In this document: positions 1 through 8,651 of the stretch, one piece after another
How positions within the stretch are numbered: position 1 is the first letter of the stretch
Layout of the letters: the number at the start of each line of letters is the position of its first letter
Source: Oscillospiraceae bacterium
GTDB lineage: Bacteria > Bacillota > Clostridia > Oscillospirales > Ruminococcaceae
Reading direction: 5' to 3'
DNA length: 64,000 bases
NCBI GenBank assembly: GCA_015067145.1
Contig: SVNA01000010.1
Span: 1 to 64,000, forward strand
Made by a program: the position numbers and the translations under genes
The notes under the pieces: model-generated
The model's database searches: none
What the model was told of the DNA's origin: nothing
Seen by the model: only the letters and a program-made list of their open reading frames with translations

Positions 1-876
1 GTACTTCCAAGCCAGGAAGAATTCCCATACACAATCAGACTTGTTTCTGAAATCCTTTCTTCCAACGGTTCCACAAGCCAGGGCTCCATCTGTGCTTCCA
101 CACTTGCTCTTATGGACGCAGGCGTTCCAATCAAAACACCTGTTGCAGGTATCTCCGTAGGTCTTATCACAGAAGGCGACCGCTGGATGACAATGCTTGA
201 CATTCAGGGTCTCGAAGACTTCTTCGGCGATATGGACTTTAAGGTTGGCGGTACACACAACGGTATCACAGCTATTCAGGTTGACATCAAGGTTGACGGT
301 CTCACATACGAAATAATTGCAGAAGCATTTGAAAAATGCCGCAAAGCAAGACTTCATATCCTCGATGACATTATGAAACCTGTTATCGCAGAGCCAAGAG
401 CAGAACTTTCCAAATATGCTCCAAAGATGAAGAGCCTTAAAATCGATCCTGAAAAAATCAAGGATGTTATCGGTAAAGGTGGTAAAGTTATCCAGAAAAT
501 CTGTGCTGAATGTGAAGTTCAGATTGATATCGAAGAAGACGGCAGCGTATTTGTCAGCGGTATCGATGCAGACAAAATCAACCAGGCTATCAGCGTAATC
601 AACACAATCGTATTTGACCCTGAAGTTGGCGCACTTTATAAAGGTGTTGTAACAAGACTTATGAACTTCGGTGCATTTGTTGAAATTGCTCCAGGTAAAG
701 AAGGTCTCGTACACATCTCCAAACTTGACACAAAACGTGTAGAAAAAGTTGAAGATGTTGTAAATGTAGGCGATGAAATCATTGTTAAAGTTACAGAAAT
801 CGACGACCAGAACAGAATCAACCTTTCCAGAAAAGATGCTCTTGCAGATTTGGCTGCAAAAAAAGCACAGCAGTAA
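1..876 (+). CDS. pnp: Polyribonucleotide nucleotidyltransferase, C-terminal part
   Basis: This is the last 291 codons of PNPase, the phosphorolytic 3'-5' exoribonuclease of the RNA degradosome; the gene starts left of the window. The open frame runs from base 1. The first part is the end of the second RNase PH core, with [17 protein letters not shown] and the GISVGLI stretch. A KH domain follows (about residues 145-205 of the visible part) with its GKGG loop, and then an S1 RNA-binding domain (about 210-280) with the FGAFVEI strand. The order RNase PH-KH-S1 is diagnostic. It is followed by a strong terminator. Confidence 0.97.
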   Translation, partial: VLPSQEEFPYTIRLVSEILSSNGSTSQGSICASTLALMDAGVPIKTPVAGISVGLITEGDRWMTMLDIQGLEDFFGDMDFKVGGTHNGITAIQVDIKVDGLTYEIIAEAFEKCRKARLHILDDIMKPVIAEPRAELSKYAPKMKSLKIDPEKIKDVIGKGGKVIQKICAECEVQIDIEEDGSVFVSGIDADKINQAISVINTIVFDPEVGALYKGVVTRLMNFGAFVEIAPGKEGLVHISKLDTKRVEKVEDVVNVGDEIIVKVTEIDDQNRINLSRKDALADLAAKKAQQ

Positions 877-900
877 GGTAGAGTTGGTATAATAAGTAAC

Positions 901-926
901 AAAAGGCGGGATTTTCCCGCCTTTTT
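901..926 (+). terminator. Rho-independent terminator of pnp
   Basis: A GC-rich hairpin, GGCGGG paired with CCCGCC, is followed by a T run. It sits 25 bases after the pnp stop. Confidence 0.9.
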
Positions 927-949
927 CATTTTTTATTAACAAATTTCTT

Positions 950-978
950 TTGATTTATCACATATTGTATGGTATAAT
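950..978 (+). promoter_or_regulatory. Sigma-A type promoter
   Basis: TTGATT at 950-955 and TATAAT at 973-978 are separated by 17 bases. This places the start of transcription near 985, ahead of the ATG at 1040, and argues against translation starting at the TTG at 950. Confidence 0.75.
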
Positions 979-1039
979 AATAAAGTTAAAAAATATAATG
1001 TGTAAGTATGTAAAAAATAATTGTAAAAGGATTTTGTAT

Positions 1040-1849
1040 ATGGATAAAAAGAAAATAGATATTCAGGAAAATGTTATCGATACCGAAAACTTTCTTCCTG
1101 ATGAAAACAGTGTAAAAATTACATACCGTGCAGAAGAGAAAGAAACTGATGTTGAAGATATCTTCAGCAGAAAAAATATGAAATCAAAACACCGTCGCCG
1201 CATTATAACAGGTGTGGTGATGTGCGTGCTTATGCTTATCGGTGTAGGTACAATTATAGCTGGCGGTGTTGGTGTTGTAACAACTCTGCTTGATAATACA
1301 GCAGAAAAAGAAGAATATAATGCGTTGCTTGCCACATTGGTTGTAGCAGACCCTCTGCCGTTTGAATCACCGGATCAGGCAGATATGGAACTGCTTTTGT
1401 CCAGCAGCGTATGGGCTGCAGTTATGAACGAAGATATGGAAAAGTACGAAAAGGATGATTTCGGTCAGACATATCTCCCGGCTGTTGATGTAGACAGATA
1501 TTTTGCAAGAATATTCGGCACACAGTTTGTTTTGGAACACGACGACTTTTCGGACCAGGAAATTGACTTTGAATACGACGAAGACAAACAGGCATATATT
1601 GTTCCTGTTACAAGCTTCCCTACAGGCTTTACCCCAAAGGTTGAAAAAATCAAAACAGGCGGCGGCGAAAAAATCGTTACAGTGGGATATATCTCTCCTG
1701 CAACAAACTGGAATGATACATCCGACGGCTCCGTTTCCAAATATGTTGATTACATCTTCCAGAAACAGGGCAAGGAATACTATCTTGTAGCAATCCGCGA
1801 AAGCGAAATGCAGGTGGAAATTGCACCGGCAGAATCAGAAGCACAGTAA
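1040..1849 (+). CDS. Single-pass membrane protein of unknown function
   Basis: A 269-residue protein that I do not recognise. The start at 1040 is chosen because an AAAAGGA ribosome binding site lies about 10 bases upstream and the promoter at 950-978 precedes it. An acidic N-terminal cytoplasmic segment of about 50 residues ends in a basic KHRRR stop-transfer patch. One membrane helix follows (about residues 55-80, rich in V, M, L, G), then an extracellular domain of about 190 residues with many acidic and aromatic residues. The layout resembles membrane-anchored extracytoplasmic proteins of Clostridia. It is monocistronic and ends at its own terminator. Confidence 0.75.
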   Translation: MDKKKIDIQENVIDTENFLPDENSVKITYRAEEKETDVEDIFSRKNMKSKHRRRIITGVVMCVLMLIGVGTIIAGGVGVVTTLLDNTAEKEEYNALLATLVVADPLPFESPDQADMELLLSSSVWAAVMNEDMEKYEKDDFGQTYLPAVDVDRYFARIFGTQFVLEHDDFSDQEIDFEYDEDKQAYIVPVTSFPTGFTPKVEKIKTGGGEKIVTVGYISPATNWNDTSDGSVSKYVDYIFQKQGKEYYLVAIRESEMQVEIAPAESEAQ

Positions 1850-1855
1850 TTTATG

Positions 1856-1889
1856 GCAGGAATTGTCCCTTGGGATAATTCCTGCTTTG
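1856..1889 (+). terminator. Terminator after the membrane protein gene
   Basis: The arms GCAGGAATTGTCCC and GGGATAATTCCTGC form a near-perfect hairpin followed by TTT. Confidence 0.75.
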
Positions 1890-1919
1890 CAATATATGAT
1901 TGTATAAAGGAGTATTTTT

Positions 1920-2948
1920 ATGAATCCTCAGATTAAAATCTATATGATGGAGCAGCTTGAAAAGCTGATGAACATTCCAAGTCCGACAGGCTACACAAAA
2001 AAAGTGCAGGAATATCTTGTATCAGAACTGGAAAAACTGGGCTTTAAACCATACACACCTCACAAAGGCGGTGTTGTATGTGATATAGGCGGGGAGGGCA
2101 ATGCTCTTATGCTGGCAGCACATATAGATACTCTGGGTGCAGTGGTGCACACAATAAAATCCAGCGGTGCACTTAAGGTTACACCTGTGGGCGGTCTTAA
2201 TCCTAACAATGTGGAAACCGAAACAATTACGGTTATCACACGTTTTGACGGGGAGTACGAGGGAACATTTCAGATCGAAAACGCATCCGCTCACGTCAAT
2301 GAGAAGGTGAACGACCCAAGAACATTCGAAGGCAATATAGAAGTTCTTCTTGATGAATATGTGAAATCTGCAGCGGATACAAAGGCACTTGGCATTGCAA
2401 ACGGTGACTTTGTTGCCCTTAACCCAAGATATACTGTTACACAGAAAGGCTATATCAAAAGCCGTTTTCTTGACGACAAGGCTTCTGCAGCAGTGCTTAT
2501 GGCGGTGGCAAAGGCAGTTGCAGACGGCGAACTTAACCTCAGCCGCAAAGTATATCTTAACTTTACAGTATATGAAGAAGTCGGCCACGGCGGCACAGCG
2601 GCTATTCCAGAAGATGTAAAGGATATGATAAGCGTGGATATGGGCTGTGTGGGCACAGGTCTTGAATGTGATGAAACTCAGGTGTCCATCTGTGCAAAAG
2701 ACTCAGGCGGTCCGTATAACTATGACCTTACAACCGAACTTGTTGCAGCAGCAAAGGAAAACGGCATCAACTATGCTGTGGACATCTATCCAAGATACGG
2801 ATCTGATGTGGAAGCAACACTCCGTGCAGGCTATGATATACGTCACGGTCTTATCGGCCCCGGTGTTTATGCATCCCATGGCTACGAAAGAACACACATC
2901 GATGGCCTTGAAAATACATATAAGCTTATTTTTAACTATGTGAAATAA
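1920..2948 (+). CDS. M42 family metallopeptidase (aminopeptidase/endoglucanase-like)
   Basis: A 342-residue cytosolic di-metal aminopeptidase of the M42 family, which makes tetrahedral oligomers that trim short peptides. The metal and catalytic motifs are visible in order: AAHIDTLG with the first metal His and Asp near residue 66, FLDDKASAA with the bridging Asp, VYEEVGHGG with the catalytic and ligand Glu pair, an aspartate ligand in VDMG, and the last His in ASHGYERTH. An AAGGAG ribosome binding site precedes the ATG. The length is normal for the family. The exact peptide specificity cannot be read from the sequence. Confidence 0.93.
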   Translation: MNPQIKIYMMEQLEKLMNIPSPTGYTKKVQEYLVSELEKLGFKPYTPHKGGVVCDIGGEGNALMLAAHIDTLGAVVHTIKSSGALKVTPVGGLNPNNVETETITVITRFDGEYEGTFQIENASAHVNEKVNDPRTFEGNIEVLLDEYVKSAADTKALGIANGDFVALNPRYTVTQKGYIKSRFLDDKASAAVLMAVAKAVADGELNLSRKVYLNFTVYEEVGHGGTAAIPEDVKDMISVDMGCVGTGLECDETQVSICAKDSGGPYNYDLTTELVAAAKENGINYAVDIYPRYGSDVEATLRAGYDIRHGLIGPGVYASHGYERTHIDGLENTYKLIFNYVK

Positions 2949-2950
2949 TA

Positions 2951-2994
2951 TATATAAAAGTCCTCTGATATCATTTCAGAGGATTTTTATATAT
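2951..2994 (+). terminator. Terminator of the M42 peptidase gene
   Basis: TCCTCTGA pairs with TCAGAGGA and a T run follows. The AT flanks extend the stem and could make it bidirectional. Confidence 0.85.
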
Positions 2995-3082
2995 GTGTAT
3001 ATACGTTCTGTAATATTTTGGCGTAAATTTACAATTGTGAAAACGATATCTTATTGTATGCCTATATATAATACCAAAAACA

Positions 3083-3107
3083 AAAGCCACCCCAAAAGGG
3101 TGGCTTT
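3083..3107 (-). terminator. Terminator of hypED
   Basis: GCCACCC and GGGTGGC form a 7-bp stem flanked by AAA and TTT, 40 bases beyond the hypD stop on the minus strand. Confidence 0.85.
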
Positions 3108-3146
3108 CATTATTCAGTAAAGTTTTAACAAACCTTTAACCAAGAA

Positions 3147-5543
3147 TTAGAATTCCTGTTCTGTTCTCATGATGATTTCATCCTGAAGTGGTCTGTCAAG
3201 GTTTCTGAAGTAGTCAGAGTAACCGGCAACACGAACGATAAGGTCTTTGTATTCTTCTGGATGTTCCTGAGCATCGATAAGGAGCTCTTTGTGAACAACG
3301 TTGAACTGTACATGGTGACCGTCCATGTTGAAGTATGTTCTGATGTAGTTAGCAAGCTGATCGAGACCTTCTTCACCAGCGATTGTTTCTGGGAGGAATT
3401 TCTGGTTCAGCAATGTACCGCCTGTTTTGAGGTGGTCCATCTTAGCACAGGATTTGATAACTGCTGTTGGGCCGTTAACGTCTGCGCCTTTTTCTGGGGA
3501 GATACCTTCAGAAACTGGTTTGTGTGCAAGACGGCCGTTTGCAGAAGCGATCATAACATCACCGAAGTAAACGTGACATGTTGTTGGAAGCATGTCAACA
3601 CGCCATGTGCCGCCTTTCATGTTTGGTCTGTCTGTGATTTCTTCCTGATAGAGGTAGAATACTTTCTTCATCAGATCATCAGCATAGTCATCATCGTTGC
3701 CGTATTTAGGTGTTTTGTTGCAAACGAGGTTATGGATATCTTCGTGGCCAACAAAGTTGTCTTTCAATGCCTGGAGAAGTTCACCCATTGTGAATTTCTT
3801 GTTGTCATATACATTGTATTTAACAGCAGCAAGACAGTCTGTGATTGTACCGATACCAACACCCTGGAGGTAGTTTGTATTGTAACGGGCACCACCAGCG
3901 TTGTAGTCTTTACCTTTTGCGATACAGTCGTTTGTGATGATGGAAAGGAATGGAGCTGGCATATATGTAGCAAAGATCTGTTCGATTACGTTGGAACCTT
4001 TAACTTTGATGTCAGCAAAGTGTTTGATCTGTTTTGCAAATGCATCCCAGAGTTCTTCGAATGTTTCGAAGTCTTCAGCGTTACCTGTCTGGAGACCAAG
4101 CTGTTTGCCAGTTCTCATATCAACACCGTTGAAGAGTGTGAGTTCGAAGATTTTTGGAATGTTGAAGTAACCCTGAAGGATGTAAGCTTCGTTACCGAAA
4201 GCACCTGTTTCAACACAGCCGGAGCAGCCGCCGTTACGTGCATCTTCGATGGATTTGCCTGCGTTCATCAATTCCTGAATGATAGCTTCTGTGTTGTAGA
4301 ATGCTGGCTGGCCCCAACCCTGACGAGCGATTTCGCAAGCACGTTTAAGGAATTTCTGTGGGTTTTTGCGGGAGATCTGAACGTTGGAGTTTGGCTGAAC
4401 CAATCTCATGTTATCCATTGCATCAAGGATGATGTAGGAAACTTCTGTAACACCGTCATGACCTTCTGGTGTAACACCACCTGTGTTGATGTTAGCAAAG
4501 TCTGTGTATGTGGAAGATTCTTTAAGTGTGATACCAACTTTTGGAGGAGCTGGCTGGTTGTTGAATTTAATCCAGAGACATTCGAGAAGTTCGAGAGCCT
4601 GGTCTCTGTTGAGGATACCGTCTTCTACGTCTTTTTCATAGAATGGAGCAAGGTGCTGGTCGAAGTGACCTGGAGAGTAAGCATCCCATGGGTTAAGTTC
4701 GGATGTAACTGCAAGGTGTGTGAACCAGTATGTCTGGATAGCCTGCCAGAATGTTTCTGGTTTGTGTGCCGGAACAACGTCACAGTTAGCAGCAATCTGG
4801 AGAAGTTCTGCTTTTCTCTGTGGGTTTTCTTCTTTTTCAGCAAGTTCTCTTGCGTAGTCAGCATAACGTTTACCAAGAACCATTACAGCTTCACAGGCAA
4901 TGTGCATAGCGTTAAGCTGGTCTCTCTTAGCAAGAGCTTCTGGGTCGTTCATGTAGTCGAGTTTTGCAAGAGCATCTTCGATATCTTTCTGATAGTCAAG
5001 GTAGCCTTTTTCGTAAGCTTTTTTGGAACCTACTGTATGGCCAGGGCCACGCTGTTCCATAAATTCTGTAAAGATACCTGCTTCATAAGCATCTCTCCAT
5101 TCCTGTGTCATGGATGGGATGATTTTAGCACGTGTGGAACGTTTTTCCCAGAATGGGATGATCATTTCTTCCTGAATTTTAAGATCTTCTTCAGTTACTG
5201 TAAAGTTAACGATTTTTCTGTCGTTCATGTTGTGCATATCCTGAAGAGTATGGCAGCACAATTCTGGGAATGTAGGTGCGGACTGTGGGCCGTCGCCTTT
5301 TTCACCAACGATGAGTTCGCCTTCACCGATGTAGATTTTTTTGTTCTGGAAGAAGTGCAAAAGGGATTTTGCACGCAGTTCAGGTACAGAGCATGTGCCT
5401 TCGTACATTTTGTAAGCTTCTGTTTCCAGCACAGCTCTTTCCATGTAGATATGTGGCTGTGTGCTCATGCTTTCTGCTCTGAGTCTTCTTGTTCTTTCTG
5501 TTGAGCCACGCTGCTTAACAGGATCGAATTCAAATTTTGCCAT
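3147..5543 (-). CDS. hypD: trans-4-hydroxy-L-proline dehydratase (glycyl radical enzyme)
   Basis: A 798-residue glycyl radical enzyme. It matches what I remember of Clostridioides difficile HypD over nearly its whole length, including the ELNPWDAYSPGHFDQHL and LPTTCHVYFGDVM stretches. HypD removes water from trans-4-hydroxyproline, giving pyrroline-5-carboxylate. The radical-transfer Cys is C443 and the partner Glu is E445 in SGCVETG. The glycyl radical site is G774 in RVAGYSDYF. An additional Cys (C440) lies three residues before the catalytic one. The ribosome binding site AGGAGG lies at the end of hypE, so the two genes are translationally close. No proC gene is visible nearby. Another dehydratase of this clade is possible but less likely. 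Confidence 0.87.
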   Translation of the reverse strand: MAKFEFDPVKQRGSTERTRRLRAESMSTQPHIYMERAVLETEAYKMYEGTCSVPELRAKSLLHFFQNKKIYIGEGELIVGEKGDGPQSAPTFPELCCHTLQDMHNMNDRKIVNFTVTEEDLKIQEEMIIPFWEKRSTRAKIIPSMTQEWRDAYEAGIFTEFMEQRGPGHTVGSKKAYEKGYLDYQKDIEDALAKLDYMNDPEALAKRDQLNAMHIACEAVMVLGKRYADYARELAEKEENPQRKAELLQIAANCDVVPAHKPETFWQAIQTYWFTHLAVTSELNPWDAYSPGHFDQHLAPFYEKDVEDGILNRDQALELLECLWIKFNNQPAPPKVGITLKESSTYTDFANINTGGVTPEGHDGVTEVSYIILDAMDNMRLVQPNSNVQISRKNPQKFLKRACEIARQGWGQPAFYNTEAIIQELMNAGKSIEDARNGGCSGCVETGAFGNEAYILQGYFNIPKIFELTLFNGVDMRTGKQLGLQTGNAEDFETFEELWDAFAKQIKHFADIKVKGSNVIEQIFATYMPAPFLSIITNDCIAKGKDYNAGGARYNTNYLQGVGIGTITDCLAAVKYNVYDNKKFTMGELLQALKDNFVGHEDIHNLVCNKTPKYGNDDDYADDLMKKVFYLYQEEITDRPNMKGGTWRVDMLPTTCHVYFGDVMIASANGRLAHKPVSEGISPEKGADVNGPTAVIKSCAKMDHLKTGGTLLNQKFLPETIAGEEGLDQLANYIRTYFNMDGHHVQFNVVHKELLIDAQEHPEEYKDLIVRVAGYSDYFRNLDRPLQDEIIMRTEQEF

Positions 5544-5550
5544 TGTTAAG

Positions 5551-6471
5551 TTAACCTCCTATTTTTGTGTTGTTAAAACCATTTTTGACAAATATATTTT
5601 TGAACAGTTCCATACTTTCGGCAGATGGTTTTTCCATCATGCCTTCAGTGTCGTATTCTCTGTCCAGTTTACTGTATTTATGCTTACCTGTGTTGTGGTA
5701 TGGCAACAGATTTACCTGTGCAACGCTTATGCTGTTGTCCTTGAGGAATTTTACAACATCATTCATAAATTCTTCTGTTGCGTTTACTCCCACAACTGTT
5801 GGTATGCGGATGTTTATTCTTGCACCGTCAGCAGAAAGCTTTTTAAGGTTTTCAAGAATAAGTTCGTTGTCCACGCCGATATATTTTTCGTGTGTTTCCT
5901 TGTCCATAGCCTTGATGTCATACAGGAATGTGTTTACATAAGGCAGAATACGTTTGAAATCTTCGTACGGAGCATAGCCGCAGGTGTCGATGTTTACACT
6001 GTAGCCTTTGTTGTACAAAGTTTTGCAAAGCTGTTCTATGTAATCCATATCCTGGCTCATAACTTCACCACCGCTCAGGGTGATGCCGCCGCCGGACTCT
6101 TCGTAGAACTGTCTGTCTTTTTCAGCTTCTTTAACCAGTTCTTTAAGTGTATATTCTTTGCCTGCAATATCCCTTGCAGTAGCAATACACCAGTCAGCAC
6201 AAATGCCGCAGGCTGTACATTTGCTGCGGTCAAGAATAACCTTTCCGTCTTCTCCCATTGTGTTTGCACCGTTAGGACATTTGGCAATACATTTGCCGCA
6301 GCCTGTGCAGCGGTCTCTGAAGTAGAGAAGCTCTTTATCAAATCTCTGGCTTTCTGGGTTATGGCACCATGCACAGTTTACAGGACAGCCTTTGAAAAAG
6401 ATTGTTGTTCTTATGCCGTCACCGTCGTGAATGGAATATTTCTGTACGTTAAATACATATGGTGTTGCCAT
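5551..6471 (-). CDS. hypE: Glycyl-radical enzyme activating enzyme (radical SAM)
   Basis: A 306-residue radical SAM activase that installs the glycyl radical on HypD. The SAM-cluster motif CPVNCAWC lies near residue 29. It is followed by a ferredoxin-like insert with two more 4Fe-4S motifs (CTGCGKCIAKCP and CTACGICADWC), typical of activases of the pyruvate formate-lyase class outside PFL itself. The SGGE motif for SAM binding is at GGGITLSGGEVM. It is the first gene of the hypE-hypD unit, with 7 bases between stop and start. The start at 6471 leaves a 5' leader that carries an operator-like repeat. Confidence 0.9.
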   Translation of the reverse strand: MATPYVFNVQKYSIHDGDGIRTTIFFKGCPVNCAWCHNPESQRFDKELLYFRDRCTGCGKCIAKCPNGANTMGEDGKVILDRSKCTACGICADWCIATARDIAGKEYTLKELVKEAEKDRQFYEESGGGITLSGGEVMSQDMDYIEQLCKTLYNKGYSVNIDTCGYAPYEDFKRILPYVNTFLYDIKAMDKETHEKYIGVDNELILENLKKLSADGARINIRIPTVVGVNATEEFMNDVVKFLKDNSISVAQVNLLPYHNTGKHKYSKLDREYDTEGMMEKPSAESMELFKNIFVKNGFNNTKIGG

Positions 6472-6519
6472 TGGAAATCCCTCATTTCTCCCTCTAAATA
6501 GCGGAATATTCTGTAAAAA

Positions 6520-6586
6520 CTAGACTAAAGATTAGACTACGTTCTACTTTTGTCTATATTTTACTACAATTATATTATACATGCAA
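6520..6586 (-). promoter_or_regulatory. hypED promoter with clustered TAGAC operator half-sites
   Basis: Read on the minus strand, TTGCAT (6581-6586) and TAAAAT (6558-6563) with a 17-base spacer form a promoter. Directly downstream lie four half-sites: GTCTA at 6552-6556, TTCTA at 6542-6546, and TAGAC at 6533-6537 and 6521-6525. The inner pair, TTAGAC-N4-TTCTAC, resembles the perfect TTAGAC-TATG-GTCTAA palindrome at 19,760-19,775. The position over the start site suits a repressor. I infer that the TetR protein at 19,038 binds here. Confidence 0.6.
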
Positions 6587-6674
6587 TAAAAATAAAAAAA
6601 AACGGCAATTTGCACAAACTAATTTGAGATAAATGTAAATATTGACAGTATATAATAATAATGTTATACTTGCT

Positions 6675-6848
6675 GTAGCTTCCGGATGACTGTCTGGAAG
6701 CAGTAATTTCGAGTTGATTGCTCTGCAGCACTTGTGTTTTGAAAAGAGCACAGAACACATCAAAAGAGTATGGGCTTTCAACCGCTGGGCGTTTGCCCTA
6801 AGGGTATCGGCAGAAATGCCTTTGCCTCCCGTTATGGAAAGAAATTGC
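6675..6848 (+). ncRNA. Moco/tungsten-cofactor riboswitch candidate upstream of tupA
   Basis: The 488-base gap between hypE and tupA contains a structured leader. It has a hairpin GCTTCC/GGAAGC at 6677-6700, a GGGC/GCCC helix near 6787-6798, and the segment GCCTTTGCCTCCCGTTATGG (6818-6837), which matches my memory of the conserved core of the Moco RNA motif. That motif precedes molybdenum and tungsten transport and cofactor genes. Its position before the tungstate-binding protein gene supports the call. The final GGAAAGAAA (6836-6844) can pair with TTTCTTTCC at 6915-6923, which can alternatively pair with bases just after the tupA ribosome binding site. I infer a translation-level switch. Confidence 0.75.
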
Positions 6849-6959
6849 ACCGGTTATATTATTTTTATAGATATGTGACCCCCAATATACCTATCATCTA
6901 ATTATCCAGTGGCGTTTCTTTCCCTGAAATTTAAAAAATTAAAGGAGAAAGAAAAAATT

Positions 6960-7829
6960 ATGAAAAAACTTTTAGCACTCATTCTTGCTTCTGCTATGGC
7001 GCTTTCTATGGTTGCATGCTCTTCACAGCCAGCTCCAGCCCCAAGCAGCGAAGCAGAACCTGAAGTTGTAACACCTGCAGACCCAGAGCTGCTTATGGCT
7101 ACAACAACATCCACAGACAACACAGGCCTTCTTGACTACCTCAAACCTTACTTTGAAGAAGCAACAGGCTACCAGCTTTCCTGGACAGCAGTTGGCACAG
7201 GTGCAGCTATCCAGATGGGCGTTGACGGCGAAGTTGACGTTATCCTTGTTCACTCCAAAGCAAGTGAAGAAGAATTTGTTGCAAACGGCAACGGTGTGGA
7301 ACGCTTCCAGGTTATGTACAACGACTATGTAATCGTTGGCCCAACAGGCGGTGCAGTTGCATATACAAATGATATCGACGCTGCTCTCACACAGATTAAA
7401 GATGAAGCTCTCACATTTGTTTCCCGCGGTGATGACTCCGGTACACACAAAGCAGAACTCAAACTCTGGAAAGCTCTCGATGTAGATGTAGCAACACTTG
7501 GTGATGCATACGTTTCCGCAGGTGCCGGCATGGGCGACACACTTGTTATGGCAGACGAAATGGACGCATACTGCCTCACAGACCGTGGCACATGGCTTGC
7601 TAAAAAAGCAAACTTCCCGGAAATGGAAATCGTTGTTGAAGGCTCCGCAGGTCTCCTCAACCAGTATGGTGTAATCGCAGTTAACCCAGAAGTTTACCCA
7701 GATACAAACATCGAAGGTGCAAACGCATACATCGAATGGATCTGCAGCGAAGAAACACAGGCTCTTATCGCAGATTTCGGCGTTGCTGAATACGGCGAAC
7801 CACTTTTCTTCCCAAATGCTAACAAATAA
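6960..7829 (+). CDS. tupA: Tungstate ABC transporter substrate-binding lipoprotein
   Basis: A 289-residue lipoprotein that captures tungstate outside the cell. The signal peptide with lipobox SMVACS puts the acylated Cys at about residue 20. A Ser/Pro/Glu linker follows, then the TupA hallmark ATTTSTDNTGLLD, which holds oxyanion-binding Thr and Ser residues, and a second conserved stretch VGTGAAIQMG. SRGDDSGTHKAE is another typical TupA segment. The start at 6960 has an AAAGGAG site 12 bases upstream. TupA is highly selective for tungstate over molybdate in known cases, and the neighbouring oxidoreductase fits tungsten. Confidence 0.95.
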   Translation: MKKLLALILASAMALSMVACSSQPAPAPSSEAEPEVVTPADPELLMATTTSTDNTGLLDYLKPYFEEATGYQLSWTAVGTGAAIQMGVDGEVDVILVHSKASEEEFVANGNGVERFQVMYNDYVIVGPTGGAVAYTNDIDAALTQIKDEALTFVSRGDDSGTHKAELKLWKALDVDVATLGDAYVSAGAGMGDTLVMADEMDAYCLTDRGTWLAKKANFPEMEIVVEGSAGLLNQYGVIAVNPEVYPDTNIEGANAYIEWICSEETQALIADFGVAEYGEPLFFPNANK

Positions 7830-7844
7830 CTGATATTTTAAAAT

Positions 7845-7880
7845 AAGGTCTACCTGCTGCACAGTGCAGCGGGTAGCCTT
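7845..7880 (+). terminator. Stable intercistronic hairpin between tupA and tupB
   Basis: A long stem (left arm 7845-7862, right arm 7864-7880, one bulge) lies in the 135-base gap. It has no full T run, so it probably acts as a partial terminator or an mRNA stabiliser that keeps tupA expression above that of tupBC, as is common for binding-protein genes. Confidence 0.55.
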
Positions 7881-7964
7881 GTTTGCATATAAGGGCAAAA
7901 CAGTGTATAATTAAATTTATGGCAAAAATTATCTTGAAAATACCGAGAAAAGGAGATATACCCA

Positions 7965-8651
7965 ATGTTTGAAAATTTATTTTCCGGCTTTTCCATGTCG
8001 GTGGGAATGTGGGACTCTGTCAGAGTCACCCTCATAATGTCGGTATGCTCCACAGCTATATCTTCTGTTCTGGGTGTTTTTCTTGCAGTACTGCTGGAAA
8101 AAAACGATTTTACAGGTAAAAAAATGGTGGTGCGTATAAATCGTACCCTTATGGGTGCCCCTCCTGTTGTTATAGGTCTGCTTACATATATACTGCTGCG
8201 CAAAAAAGGTCCGCTGGGTAATCTTCGCTGGGTGTTTACAATCAAGGGTATGATTGTGGCACAGACACTTATTATCACACCTATTATATGCGGTATGGTA
8301 TATTCCTACCTTGTGCACACAGCACCAAAAATCCGTGCTTTTGCAAAAACTATGGGTGCGGATAAATGGCAGACGGATATGCTTATTCTCCGGGAAATCA
8401 AAAACGAGATTTATTTCTCCATCGTGTCCGGCTACGGCAGAAGCATCAGCGAGGTTGGTGCAGTTATGCTGGTGGGCGGCAATATCAAAAACCGCACCAG
8501 AACAATGACAACGGCTATATCTACACTTAAAAGTGCAGGCGAGTTTGAAGAGGGCATTGTGCTGGGCATAATGCTTATGATTATGGCGTTTGTGGTGCAG
8601 TCCATTGCAGATTTTATCAGAAAAGAGGCCCGTGAAGATGAAAATTACTGA
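7965..8651 (+). CDS. tupB: Tungstate ABC transporter permease
   Basis: A 228-residue integral membrane permease with about five or six hydrophobic helices. The EAA-type coupling loop is visible in AKTMGADKWQTDMLILREIKNEIYFSIVSGYGRSISEVGAVMLVGG. The segment GAPPVVIGLLTYILL is typical of TupB and ModB-like permeases. An AAGGAGATATA site precedes the ATG. It overlaps tupC by 14 bases, which points to coupled translation of permease and ATPase. Confidence 0.93.
   Translation: MFENLFSGFSMSVGMWDSVRVTLIMSVCSTAISSVLGVFLAVLLEKNDFTGKKMVVRINRTLMGAPPVVIGLLTYILLRKKGPLGNLRWVFTIKGMIVAQTLIITPIICGMVYSYLVHTAPKIRAFAKTMGADKWQTDMLILREIKNEIYFSIVSGYGRSISEVGAVMLVGGNIKNRTRTMTTAISTLKSAGEFEEGIVLGIMLMIMAFVVQSIADFIRKEAREDENY

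Noticed and set aside
3261-5504. A 747-codon open frame antisense to hypD, and similar long antisense frames at 13,882-15,669 and 10,734-12,527
   Set aside because: They lie on the opposite strand of highly biased genes, are unusually Cys, Phe and His rich and have no domain or ribosome binding site. They are shadows caused by codon bias.
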